From: Chamaea fasciata | Lineage: Eukaryota; Chordata; Aves; Passeriformes; Sylviidae | NCBI GenBank assembly: GCA_029207755.1 | Contig: JARCOQ010000002.1 | Coordinates: 114,276,375-114,340,374, forward strand | Length of the DNA: 64,000 nt | Reading direction: 5' to 3' | In this document: piece by piece, positions 36,411 to 47,540 of the stretch | How positions within the stretch are numbered: the first letter of the stretch is position 1 | Layout of the letters: each line of letters starts with the position of its first letter | Translations under genes and position numbers: made by a program | Notes under the pieces: generated by a model | Databases searched by the model: none | What the model was told of the DNA's origin: nothing | The model's input: the letters and a program-made list of their open reading frames with translations, nothing else

Positions 36411-37333
36411 ATTTAATTTAATTTAATGTGGGGCTTTTCAAACACCAGAGAAGAGCTTGGAAGGAATTTGGAGCTTTAAACCCTGGCCTTTGCACTAAGA
36501 CATCTCTGTCTAGACTGAGCCTTCCCATAGTCTGGACACATCCAACAGAGCTCCATGAAGATGGATAATGGGTCTGCCTGCACATAATTTCACAGTCAGA
36601 GTGTACCTGCCTGTGTTGGATCACATCCTCCAGCTTGTACAGCTGAAATTGTGCCGGAAAGATGCAGTAGAAAAAGGGAAAGAGGTGAAAAATTACCCAT
36701 GAAGCTGCACATCCAGGCTTTGCAAAGCAAAATGAGCTGTTCCATGGATTGGTTAGGAAAGCCTGGAACTGATCTCTTCTAGCACAAATGCCTAGAAGCA
36801 GAGCTTTGAATTTTTCAAAACAAACAAGGAGGAATTTTAATTAAAAAGGCATCGAGGAATGGCAAAAATATCTTACCTAAATCTTGCTCCCGTTTCCAGT
36901 GAGTAAAGATTAATTTACCCTTAAATCACACAGAGTTTTCTGAAGTGTTAAACATTTGAGAATTATGCTGCAGACATTAAAATCAAGTCAAGCTGCAAAA
37001 CTCAGGAGATTTTTGTGCATCACATCCAGCCTGCAGAGTGGTAGAACGCTTATGGTAATAGGACAGCACGAGAACTGTCAGGTGCTCATCTTTTTATTAA
37101 CCAGGTTTGCACACAACTGAATGAATTCCAGGCATAATCTAGAATTCGGGGAGGAGAAAAGACGGCATTACAATAGGAAATAAGAAGGATTTTTAAAAAT
37201 GGAGAAACAAATTAAGTACTTCTTCTGATTACGTTTGCTGTTGATTAAAATTTCACAAACCAGGAAATACACTTGTAATTCTGAGTAATATTGAGCTTTC
37301 TCATCATTTTAAAACGCAGGTGACAATGGAGCT
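36411..37333. other. Unique non-coding DNA
   Basis: Nothing supportable is seen. Confidence 0.6.
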
Positions 37334-37436
37334 TGTACTGGGTTTGGGTTTGCATGACAAGGTTTTGGTGGGAGGGGAGCTGCAGGGGTGGCTCCTCTGA
37401 GGAGCTGCCAGAAGCCTCCCCCATCCCTGTTTGTTT
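37334..37436 (+). mobile_element. 5' fragment of an avian ERV LTR
   Basis: It starts TGTACTGGGTTTGGG and continues 'gacaaggttttggtggg', 'gctgcaggggtggctcc' and 'gaagcctcccc'. This is the 5' end of an avian LTR family that I recognise. Only about 100 bp remain, with the rest deleted. Confidence 0.7.
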
Positions 37437-38273
37437 TCTGCAATGAAATGAAATGCTTTATCTCCATTTGAGCACACAATTTTTCCCTTTACGAGTTTTA
37501 CAGCTATGAATATTTTATCATTATTAACACTTAATAAGATTAAAAGCAGCAGCGGCGGCCAGCTCCCTGAGCTGACCTTTAATCACTGGCATTATCCATT
37601 TTTTTAGAGGTTTTTAAACTCGGGAAGGACTCGAGTCAGCACAGTTTGAAACATCTCCATTACAGGGCACTGTATCTAAAGCACATTCTGCACAGTGGAA
37701 GTGCCATCAGCTGCACTGCCTGAAGAACACACAGATTTGCTGTGCCCGACGTGTAAATCTTTAGTCTGACTCACCCAGAGCTTGTCTGGAAATTCCAGTT
37801 AAAATATATCCTTAAAATATATCCCAATCCCCCAGACACGCCACACGTCTGCACGGCACTGTACAAAACATGCCGAGGTGAAGAGCTGCAGCAGGAACAG
37901 CACCAGGATGGAGCTCCTGCAGAATAATTGACTTGTTGACAGGGATTGTGCTTCCTGAGGCTCCTTGGGGATCTCCAGGCAGCCTCTCACGGTGCTGAGC
38001 TGGCAGTTCCCTCGCAGGGAACAGCCCTTAGGGGCTGCTTTGGACAATAATTGTGGATTCTGTCTCTATCCTCAGCTGATGGCAAGCAGGAGCCTCCTGG
38101 AGCAGTCACAGCTTGGTCAGCTTGGTCTGAACACCAGGAGAGCCACAGGGCAGTGAATTTCACCCTGTTCTGCTTTTTTGTTCGTGGACATCTCACATTT
38201 CTCTGTCATTTACAATACAATTAATCCACATCTATGATACAATATATTATATATACTGTATATCAACACTTGG
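37437..38273. other. Unique non-coding DNA, conserved-looking block
   Basis: 37440-37620 is AT-rich but structured, with TAAT-type words, 'tttaatcactggcattatcc' and a GC-rich 'agcagcagcggcggcc'. It contains no repeat. It could be a conserved non-coding element, but I cannot test conservation. Confidence 0.4.
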
Positions 38274-38785
38274 AGCTGCAGAGCTGCCCCAGCCCCGGGG
38301 CCCAGCACAGGGAGGACGTGGAGCTGCTGGAGAGAGCCCAGAGGAGGCTCCAGGATGAGCAGAGGGATGGAGCAGCTCTGCTGGGAGGAAAGGCTGGCAC
38401 AGCTGGGATTGTTCAGCCTGGACAGGAGAAGCTTTGGGCTGAGCTCAGGGTGGCCTTGCAGGGCCTGAAGGAGCCCCAGGAAACCTGGAGAGAGACAATT
38501 CCCAAGGCATGGAGGGACAGCACACAGGGAATGGCTTCAAACTAAGAAATGACAAGTTGAGGTGGGATGTTGGGAAAAAATCCTACCCTGGGAGGGGGGA
38601 AGGGGCTGGGCTGGAATTCCCAGATTTGCTGTGGCTGCCCCTGGATCCCTGTGTGTGTCCAAGGCCAGGTTGGACATTGGGGCTTGGAGCAGCCTGGGAC
38701 AGTGGGAGGTGTCCCTGCCCATGGCAGGAGGTGGGATGAGATGATCTTTAATGTCCCTCCCAACCCATCCTGTGAGTCTGAGATA
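38274..38785 (+). mobile_element. CR1: CR1 LINE, 5'-truncated (about 510 bp)
   Basis: Sense CR1 beginning at 'ctgcagagctgcccc' and passing 'tggagagagcccagaggagg', 'ctgggattgttcagcctgg' and 'ggcttggagcagcctggg' to 'aacccatcctgtgagtctg'. Its first ~260 bp differ from the 53.6-kb copy at only a few positions, so both belong to one young subfamily. Confidence 0.95.
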
Positions 38786-40997
38786 ATTTCTTGCACACAT
38801 TAATTACCAAAATATCTCCACAGCCTGAAGTGAGGAGGTGAAGCTGTGCCAGAGCCGTGGGGGTTCAGGCAGCGCAGCCCCTGCCCCGAGGCTGTTCAGG
38901 CTGTTTAGGGAGGATAATCCCACGTGTGGGACTGGGGGCAGAGCAGGAGGATGCTCCCTGTGACAGCTCCCAGCCGCACGCTCCTTCCACACCTGCTCCT
39001 TCGGGAAGTGTGGGAGTGTGAAGAGAGGCAGGGGAGAGGTGAGGGATAAAGTTAGCTGGAGGAAAAAGGAAAGGGAGACTGTTTTAGGAAAGGTGATGGG
39101 CTGGGTAAGACAAGAGAGAAGGAAATGAAGAGGCTGAAGGTGGGGGAGAGGAGAACAGGAGGCGAGGGGTGGGAGCAAACCTTTGGCACGGCACAGGGAG
39201 CACAATAACTCCGGGATTTCGGAGAGAGCTGGCCTCACACCCCCTGTCCGACCCATTTAACACATATTTAGTCACATTTGGTCAGCTCAGTTCCATCCTT
39301 GATGAGCTGAGCACTTCCCCCAGTGATTCCTTTGCTTGAGCCCCCTGGATAAGTCCCCTGTGGAGGTGCTGGTTTCCCTCACTTGGTGCTACCGAAAAAA
39401 CCTGCTTAGACCCTGCATCCAAATTTTCAGTGGGCTGAATTTAGGGACACAAACCCCAAGGCTTTGTCCAAGTATCCACACTTGCTCCGTTTCTGCTGCA
39501 GATCCTATTATTGCCTTCCTTAGCTCTGAAAAGTTAATGGTGAAGGTAAAGCAAAAGCTGCAATACATCAGCATTTCTCTTTTTTTATTGCTTTTTTGAG
39601 TTTAGCCCGAAAAGATCTGCGCAAGCAACCAAAGATTCTATTTTCTCTCAGGGAGTAGTAAATGGGAGGTGTTTTCAGGTATTTTTCAGTAGGACAGGGA
39701 GGTATTATCATTATTAGCATTTTTGCATTCATCTGACACCTTACTTGTTCTTTCCCAACGTCTCATAGCTTTTGAAGATTTTTCTTTCTTTTTCTTATTT
39801 TTTCTTTTTTTTTTTTTTCTTTCTTTTTTTGAGATAGTTTTAACAACAAAAGGCTGCTAAAATTGGAAACTGTGTGAGACACTTCGGTATTATTCAATCG
39901 GAGCCAAACCTGACACTGCAGACAGTTCTTGTTTAAGAACTTTCATTGAGGGAACATGATCACAGCACAAAACAAAGGGAAATGTCAGTTCCTCTTGTTC
40001 TGTGTTCATCATTTAAGTCTCACAAGGTACCCGAGGAAATAGGTTCAGGTTTGAGATGTTTGATCTGCTCTGTGCAGTTATGAGTTATTTTTATAATGCA
40101 TCGAGGCAAGTAATAAACAAAACATCTTTTATTAGATCATTATTCTCTTAAATAGTTTAAATAATGGTTTCTAGATTAGTTCAGGCAATGCTTCTACTTA
40201 TATTTTTCATCGGAAATCCTCAGTCTGTAAATATTCTTAAAGTGATTCTTATTGAAATCTGGAATTTAATGCCGCAAGAATACAAACAACCAGTTGAGAT
40301 TTTCCCTTTGGGGGACACAGAAGCAATGAGCCCATAAAAACCCCTACATATGCATTATTAACAGCTGAAAAGATTGGATAAGCATTTTTAAGTCTCTTTT
40401 CTATAGAGAATCTCCTCTTCTGGGTTTCTACCAACTCTTTTTTTTTATTAAAAAAAAAAAAAACAGGGTAGCTGCTGTTATTCTCAAGGTAACTTACATT
40501 TCTCCTCTTACAATTCAGAATATATTCATGATTTTTGCCCTAAAAAGAAAAACAGCAGTTTCTTAAGAGTTTGATCCAAAGGTCTCTGCGTTGGTAAGAA
40601 CATTTCCACTGAAAATAGAGCTTTTCACCATGCATTAACTGCACACAGCCACCCCACCTGCAGCCTGCAGATTTCCATGGCAGAGCATACATAAGATTAT
40701 CCACTCTGCCTTGAAGACCTTTTGCTGAGATGTAATTTATGCTGGTTTGTCCAAGCCTAAGTAAAAAGCTTTCAAACCTTCTCAGTGTAGCATCCCTGCC
40801 TCACTTTGTTGCCAGGATATTCTCCTTGATTTCCAGGGTGAACTTACACTCGCCTGATTTCACAGTGCAGGCAGGAAATGCTGGGTGTAAGACTGAAATC
40901 CTCCACTGCAATTACCTGCATCCATAATTTGTCAGAACATCCAAGCTGAGCTCCTCAAAAGCGGGCAGAACACGCAGCTTGTTGGCTGGAAAACGCA
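38786..40997. other. Unique non-coding DNA
   Basis: A T-rich pyrimidine tract lies at about 39779-39830, and an A-run at 40450-40464. A 150-codon minus-strand frame at 38804-39256 is proline/serine/leucine rich and shows no domain, so I left it out. Confidence 0.6.
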
Positions 40998-41402
40998 GGA
41001 GTGGAAGCTCTTGTGGTGTTCAGTCAGCCCAATTCATTGTCTTGGAATAGATGGATTTTTACTGGAATCTGAGGGAATCAAATAAATCTTTTGACTCTCT
41101 GTGGGATCTTCGTAGTGGGAGAGGAAAATTCAGCTGTTGGAGTTCACCCTCTAGAGCAAAGGAAGAAAATAGAGCTGCCTTTAATCATGTAATCACACCA
41201 CAACCTTGCTTTGCTTCCCCTTTTGCCCTGTAGATACCCAAATTATTTTATTAACCTAAGACAGAACTGTTGCTAAAATAATCTGCATCTCCTTGCCACT
41301 GTCACCGCTGTAAGTTAAGGTTACTCAGATTTCTGCAGCTCTGAGGTTTTGCTGCCAAAGGCAGGATTTTTTCAATAAGTTTCCAGTTTCATGCTCTCTG
41401 CT
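40998..41402 (+). repeat. 410-bp tandem duplication, unit 1
   Basis: It starts 'ggagtggaagctcttgtgg' and ends near 'agtttcatgctctctg'. Unit 2 follows head-to-tail. By eye the two differ by substitutions and several 1-5-bp gaps over about 400 bp. Confidence 0.92.
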
Positions 41403-41407
41403 CTCAT

Positions 41408-41818
41408 GGAGTGGAAGCTCTCGTGGAGATCAGTCGGCCCAACTCATTGTCATGGAATAGATGGATTTTTTCTGGAATCTTAGGGAAACAAATCTTTTGA
41501 CTCTCTGTGGGATCTTTGTAGTGGGAGAGGAAAATTCAGCTGCTGGAGTTCACCCTCTAGAGCAAAGGAAATAAGAAAATAGAGCTGCCTCCAATCATGT
41601 AATCACACCACAACCTTGCTTTGCTCTCACTTTTGCCCTGTGTATACCCAAATTTATTTATTTTGTTAACCTAAGCCAGAATTGTTACTAAAATAATCTG
41701 CATCTCCTTGTCACTGTCACCACTGTAAGTTAAGGATACTCAGATTCCTGCAGCTCTGAGGTTTTCCTGCCAAAGGCAGGATTTTTTAATAAGTTTTCAG
41801 TTTCATGTCCTCTGCAAT
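41408..41818 (+). repeat. 410-bp tandem duplication, unit 2
   Basis: It starts 'ggagtggaagctctcgtgg' and ends near 'agtttcatgtcctctg'. It has the same landmarks in the same order: 'gaatagatggattttt', 'ttcaccctctagagcaaagg', 'taatcacaccacaacc', 'tgccaaaggcaggatttttt'. No known mobile element is recognised in the unit. Confidence 0.92.
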
Positions 41819-43774
41819 AGAATTTTATAGTCTAAAATTGTGAAGTTCTTCAGGTTAAGTAAAACTGAAAACCTGAGACTTGCTACAGCTTAGATCTTAC
41901 TTCAAATGTCAAAACCATAAAGTCTGTCTCTCTCTCTCTCACTTTTTTTTTTCATAGATATGAATATTCTCTCTCCTGCAAATGCTCTTTTTTTTTTTTC
42001 TCTCTTTATCTTGTTCAAATTATATTTTATTTATTTATGGCCTGGTAGATACAAGAGCATTAAAAACTGTTCCTGTTTACTGCACAGCAGACAGTAAAAT
42101 TTATCTGCTGATTCTGCTCCTAAAAGGATTTCTTACACTCAGAACCACCACACACCATCCCCACTGTTTAATACGGGAATAATTGTTCCTCCACTTAGAG
42201 AAGGACACTGCATTTGCAGTGGGTTTAACCCAAAAATTCTGTGAGCTTTGTCCCTTGAGTCTGAGGGGATCTGACAAGCTCCTCTGGAACTGCTGCTTGA
42301 TTTTCTGCCTCGGAAAAAAAAAAAAAATCCCAGAGATTTTTCCCATACATATTTCACAGACCGAGTGTGAACGATGAGTAAGTTCACCAAAAATTAGGAT
42401 GAATGTAGAAAAAAAAAAAACCTCAATTCTAGAACCCAGGGAAATAAATTCAGTTCCTCCTGCTGCTAATGCAAATTCCCCCCATGTAAGACATCTTGGA
42501 GCTCCTGAGAGTGTTTTATGAGGTCTGAACACATTAATGAGCCCAAGTCACCCCTGCTGCTCCATAACCCCAGTGAACCCAGCTCAGGAACTCCCTCCTT
42601 GAACTCTGCTCACTCCATCTATTCAAATATTGTATTTTAAGCTCATTCCAGCTGATGCAAATTGAAATCACCTCTTGTGCCAAGCACAGGATATTCCTAT
42701 AAAATACATTCTGAGCCATTCAAGTGCTGGGATCACTGCAAGGGAGTGCAGATTAGTGCTCAGCTTTGTGGTTGAGGATGAAGCCAATTTGCTGGAGATC
42801 ACACAGTGCTGGGTTCTGCACAAAATTGCCTTTATAGATCCTGCCCCAACACTTACTTCTGGAAAACCAGGGGGGAAAAAAGGCAGTTGGGACCAACCTC
42901 CTTTCTTGGGACAGGCAAGGCAGAAGAGGAAAAATAAACAAGATATGATTTCTTTCTTATTTTGGGACAGGGAGGCAGGAAAAGCAACTCCCACAGGCTT
43001 AGGCAGGCCTTGCATAAAGCTTGAATTCTAGTAATAGTAAAATAATGCAATAACACAGAGTATCTCATTGTTCAAAGGCCTAAAGATGGGCTATTAAGCT
43101 ATTTTTTTTCCTTTGTTGGATAGGTTTGCAGATAGAAATGGTAGTTCCTACGGAGTTTTTCCAAAGGAAGAGCTCCAGCTCCTTCCAACAATCCCTCTCC
43201 ACTTAAAATTAGCCCTGCTTTTGAGAGCTGAGTATAGGCTATTGCTGGAATGAATAGCACATAATGAGAGCTGCATTTTGCCTACACATCATAGCCCCAG
43301 AACCTGTGTCTAATCCATTACTGCAAAGCTTTTGGAGATGTCACGAGGAGGAAAGACACTCCATAAAATTAAATTCTATTATTCCCACTTAATAATGTTT
43401 CGAACGTGAAACCGTTTTCGTGTAGTTTGAAAAGTAATTGAAGATATCCCAAGATAGATTACCCTGAGCTAAAATTCCCAAAAAGGTTCTTCTTTGCTTC
43501 TTGCTCATTGAATTTGTACTTAGTGATTGAGGAGCTATTGCCTTCAAGGATGTGTCAATTGAATTACCAGGGATTTGCTACTTCAAAAGTAAGAAAGCCT
43601 CATATAATGATGTATAATGGATATAATGGATGTGAACTCTGATCCACAGCTGATGAAATACTGTTAGAAATTTTAGCCAAAGTTCTGGATTACTTCAGCA
43701 GATCTCTGGTGTGTTGGTGAAACTCTGCACTTGTGAGCCAACAGAAGTACAAGAGATGTTTTAGCCATGCAGGA
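41819..43774. other. Unique non-coding DNA
   Basis: A short (TC)n lies at 41926-41941, T-runs at 41942-41952 and 41989-41999, and A-runs at 42315-42328 and 42409-42420. No exon is recognised. Confidence 0.6.
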
Positions 43775-43797
43775 AACAAACAAACAAACAAACAAAC
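43775..43797. repeat. (AAAC)n microsatellite at a CR1 5' edge
   Basis: About five AAAC units just upstream of a long CR1 fragment. Confidence 0.85.
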
Positions 43798-43806
43798 CCT
43801 CCCCTG

Positions 43807-44610
43807 AGGGCTGTGCAGGCTTTCAGAGGGACCTTGACAGGCTGGAGAGATGGGCAGAGAAGAGCTGTCTGAAATTCAGCCAGGGCAAAGTCAGGGTCCT
43901 GCACCTGGGAATAAATAACTCCAGGCACCAGCACGGCCTGGGGGTGACCTTTGGAGAAGGATGTGGGATTGCTGAGGGACACCGAGCTGTTCCTGACACA
44001 GCAGTGTCTTGGGGGCAGGAATGCCAATGGGATCCTGGAGGGCATTGGGTTGAGCGTTCCCTGCAGGTCAGGGCTGATCCTGCCCCTCTGCCCAGCCCTG
44101 GAGGCTCCTCTGGCTGCTGTGTCCAGCCCTGGATCCTCAGCACAGCAGGGACAGGAGCTCCTGGAGCTGAGGAAGGGCCTGGAGCATCTCCGTGGCCAGG
44201 AAAGGCTGAGGGAGCTGGGGCTGCTCAGCCTGGAAAGGAGCCCCAGGGAGAGGGGACATCGGTGTCCCTGGGTGTCCCTGTCTGTCCCCATGTCTGTCCC
44301 TGTCTGTCCCCTGTGCAGGGAGGGCAGAGCAGCCCCAGGCTCTGCTCCAGGCCCAGCAATGGCCCCAGAGCCCCGGGCAGGGGCTGAGCCCAGCAATTCC
44401 CCTGCACAGGAGGCACAACTCCTGCCCTGGGCAGTGCCCAGCCCTGAGCAGAGCCCAGAGAGGCTGGGGAGTCTCTCCCTGCGGATATTCCGGAGCCACC
44501 TGGACACAGCCCTGTGCCCTGTGCTCTGGGATGGCCCTGCTGGAGCAGGGAGGTGACACCAGTGACCCACTGTGGTCCCTTCCAGCCTGACCCATCCTGT
44601 GACCCTGTGA
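43807..44610 (+). mobile_element. CR1: Long CR1 fragment with the end of ORF2
   Basis: About 800 bp, one of the longest CR1 fragments here. Translation of 43767-44387 gives 'LDRLERWAEKSCLKFSQGK' followed by 'VRVLHLG'. That is the conserved C-terminal stretch of the CR1 reverse-transcriptase polyprotein, downstream of the catalytic core. The frame then runs on into 3' UTR. The UTR includes a small TGTCCC-rich minisatellite (44262-44315). The end is 'acccatcctgtgaccctgtg', a variant octamer tail. The element is dead: no endonuclease domain, no catalytic core. Confidence 0.9.
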
Positions 44611-44857
44611 AAATAAATATAATGATCTCATTAATCAGTGCCAGCTGAAGCCAACAGCCACTGGAGAGGGAGTTTCAGGTTGTGCCCTTGTCCTTCCATT
44701 AGAAAAATCACAAGGAGTTCATCCACTGTCCTGTCCAAGAATATTCCACTACGAGACAAGTGACCTAGGAACTCAGTGTTTTGATTTCCATCTGGAATTT
44801 GATCCAACCTTCTCCTGCGAAATTTTCACACTTGGAGACAGCAAATCTTGGCTGGAA
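44611..44857. other. Unique non-coding DNA
   Basis: Nothing supportable is seen. Confidence 0.5.
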
Positions 44858-44962
44858 AAGGTCCTGAGTGACCTCCTGTAACTACACCTGTCCTGGCTGA
44901 CGTTGGACCCGCTGACCTTTGGGAGGTCCTTCCCAACCTAAAACGTCATTCTCTGTCTCCAA
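44858..44962 (+). mobile_element. CR1: Possible decayed CR1 3' end
   Basis: 'cgttggacccgctgacc', then 'gaggtccttcccaaccta', then 'aacgtcattctctgtctcc', matches the block order of a CR1 tail. Similarity further upstream is weak. Confidence 0.5.
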
Positions 44963-45141
44963 GATATGGCAGCATATCCAGTGCTACTGTTTGTCCTGCA
45001 TGGAGCAGGAAAGCAAGGAGAAGAGGGAAATTTGTTATAAGGCACATGTGTCTGGGTTAGCAGTTCTCTGACATTCCCTTTCAATCATTAGCCACAGGCC
45101 ATTATTTCTGCTTGTCTGAGTACCCTTGACGTGTATGAGGG
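44963..45141. other. Unique non-coding DNA
   Basis: Nothing seen. Confidence 0.5.

Positions 45142-45174
<33 letters not shown>
45142..45174. repeat. Poly(A) tract
   Basis: 33 consecutive A residues, then a G. There is no recognisable retroposed body 5' of it. Confidence 0.95.
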
Positions 45175-45176
<2 letters not shown>

Positions 45177-47164
45177 AAACTCCATTAGAAAACAACAGTT
45201 TGCATCTTTCTTACACCCTCAGATGAATGAAAGACCTCACAAACAATACAAAAAGTTCAAAGCAGCCTTTTAAGTGACCCTTTTTGCTAGATGAAGTTAT
45301 CATGCTTCCCATAATTTAACTTTCGCACATCCCTCCTTGCACCACAACATCGCCTATTGCTGGCACTTCGGAGAGTGCACATCATTCCGAGGATGAAAAG
45401 CAGAATTTGCTGCTTTTTAGGCACCCAGGAAGTCAGTGACCGTGTAGACACATCCACACACCAACAAGAGCAGGGTCTGGTTCTGCTGCTCCTCTGAGTT
45501 TGTGGGAGATTTGGGTTCTTCATCTCAGAGCAGGCGCTGGCAGCAGCAGCCCATGGGTTCAAAATTCCCTGCCGAAATCACTCCATGCTGACTACAGAGC
45601 TACGAAAAATCCTGAAATATGAGCATGGCTATGTTAGGAGAGATTAAAAAAATGAGTCCTGCATTTCTTGGTGTGTTTTCTGTGGTGGCAATTCTTGTTT
45701 ACTCAGTAATCTCCAGAGGAAATACAACCACAGCCAGCCCTTAAAGGCAGCTCCTGTCCTGAAATGAAACACGGCGTTGTTTGCTTTTTTTTTAAATCTT
45801 GTTTCGTTTTGTTGTTTGCTTTTTTTGTTGTTTTGTTTTGTGGTTTGGATTTTGGGGTTTTTTTGAAGGCAGCAAATCTCACTTTGCTGTCAGTCTCTGT
45901 CTCACATCTGCTAAAATCAGGGAACAAAAGTATGTTTTACTGTTTGATTCTCCCCCAAGTTAATCTGCTAGAACTCATTCTGTCAGAGAGGATGGAATTC
46001 CTTCTTTATCTGCCATCAAAAAACAAATTTCTTAGAGGTGTTCTAGCTCCCTTAAAATATTCCATTTTGATGAAACAGATGAGTGGAAAAATTTTCCTAA
46101 TTTTCAGACCTTCATGGGTGTATGTGAGCATATCCTAGTGATCATTAGAGAAAGGGAAAAGGACGAAATATGAAATAATAATTTCATAGTGTCTTAAGTT
46201 CATTGATAACAGTAGCAAAGGTGGGTTTTTTTCAATAAAAATAACTGGAAATCAGATGTCATTTTAAAAAATTAATATTCAGAAATTACATGCATAAAAA
46301 ACATCCGTTTAGCTACTAAAGAAAGAAGACCAGAACTTCAGTAGTCCTGGTAAAATGAACTCCAAAACTTCTAAATTGGTCCTTAAATATGGTATTTAAT
46401 ACTTTTCTTTTCTCAAATGAAATGCCGTTCAAGTCTCCTTTGTCATGAGAGACTTCATCATTAGTGAAAGTTATTTAATAATAAGCAAGACCGAAGTAAT
46501 AATATTTAATGTCAATTTGTTATTAGTCTAATAAATCCACCCCTCCATCTTCAGGGCTCAAATTGATCTTTCCCAACTGCTCACTTCTGATAAAGTCTGA
46601 GTTCTGTAGCAAAAGGAGGTGTTTTAAGGTCACATTATAAATCACCATGGACACAAATTCCTGATGGTTTTTAGAGTGCTGTGCTTTCCTTTGATGATTA
46701 ATGCCATGCAAAAAAAAAACTTTCATAGAGGACCTTTCTATCCGTAAAAAAAAGTTACACTCTCGTGCCACTTCTTTCTTCAATTCCTTCCTTTTTTTTT
46801 CCTTTCATAGCAAAGCATGAATCTGATGCTGGATGCCACATTATCAGCATGGCTTAGGGCATCGTCCTCACTCAGATCCAGGACATAACCTTAAACCTTT
46901 CTTTTCATATATAATGCACTCCGGGGTGTATGAATACAGTTCTAAAGCATTATCTGCTTGTTTCATGAATGCCAGTGGTTCCCATTACTGTGACATTTAA
47001 GCTTTTTTTTTTTCTTTTTTTCTTTTTCTTTTTTTATTTTAACAGTAGAAGTCCAACTTTTTGAAGTGCAGGTAGTGGCTTGTTTGGTATAGAAAATATT
47101 TCTTTAGGTTTTCGTACCAGGACTGGAGTAAGTTACTTAGAAGAGAGGAGAGGCTGTGAGGGGA
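45175..47164. other. Unique non-coding DNA
   Basis: T-rich tracts lie at 45786-45868 and 46997-47040. A 91-codon minus-strand frame (45287-45562) has a few more CpG than its surroundings but no recognised domain, splice context or homology that I can name, so I did not call it. Confidence 0.55.
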
Positions 47165-47540
47165 AGCTGAGGGAGCTGGGCAAGGGGCTGAGCCTGGAGA
47201 AAAGGAGGCTCAGGGGGGACCTGGTGGCTCTGCACAAGTCCCTGCCAGGAGGGGACAGCCGGGGGGGTCGGGCTCTGCTCCCAGGGAACAGGGACAGGAG
47301 GAGAGGGAACGGCCTCAGGCTGGCCCAGGGGAGGCTCAGCTTGGCCAGCAGCAGGAATTTCCCCATGGAAAGGGTGCTCAGGCCTTGGAACTACCCAGGG
47401 AGCTTTGGAGTGCCCATCCCTGGAGGTGTCACCTGGAGGTGGCACTGAGTGCTCTGGGCTGGGGATGAGATGGGGATGGGGTACAGTTTGGACTTGATGA
47501 CCTTGGAGAGCTTTTCCATCCTCTGGGATCCTGAGGTTCT
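47165..47540 (+). mobile_element. CR1: CR1 LINE of the young subfamily, third copy
   Basis: Sense CR1 of about 376 bp. From 'gctgagggagctgggcaagg' to 'atccctggaggtgtcacctg' it is nearly the same as the CR1 half of the 785-bp units, including the shortened 'aggtgtcacctggaggtgg'. It ends 'gggatcctgaggttct' and is not followed by the 340-bp tail found in those units. Confidence 0.93.

Noticed and set aside
43761..44570. Long overlapping frames on both strands (200-270 codons)
   Set aside because: They fall within a CR1 fragment. Only the first ~60 residues of the + frame are genuine CR1 ORF2 remnant; the rest is GC-rich 3' UTR.
45142..45174. Poly(A) tail of a processed pseudogene
   Set aside because: No gene-like body 5' of the tract and no flanking target-site duplication seen.
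45287..45562. 91-codon minus-strand frame as a possible exon
   Set aside because: It is somewhat richer in CpG than its surroundings, but I see no homologue, splice sites or neighbouring exons.
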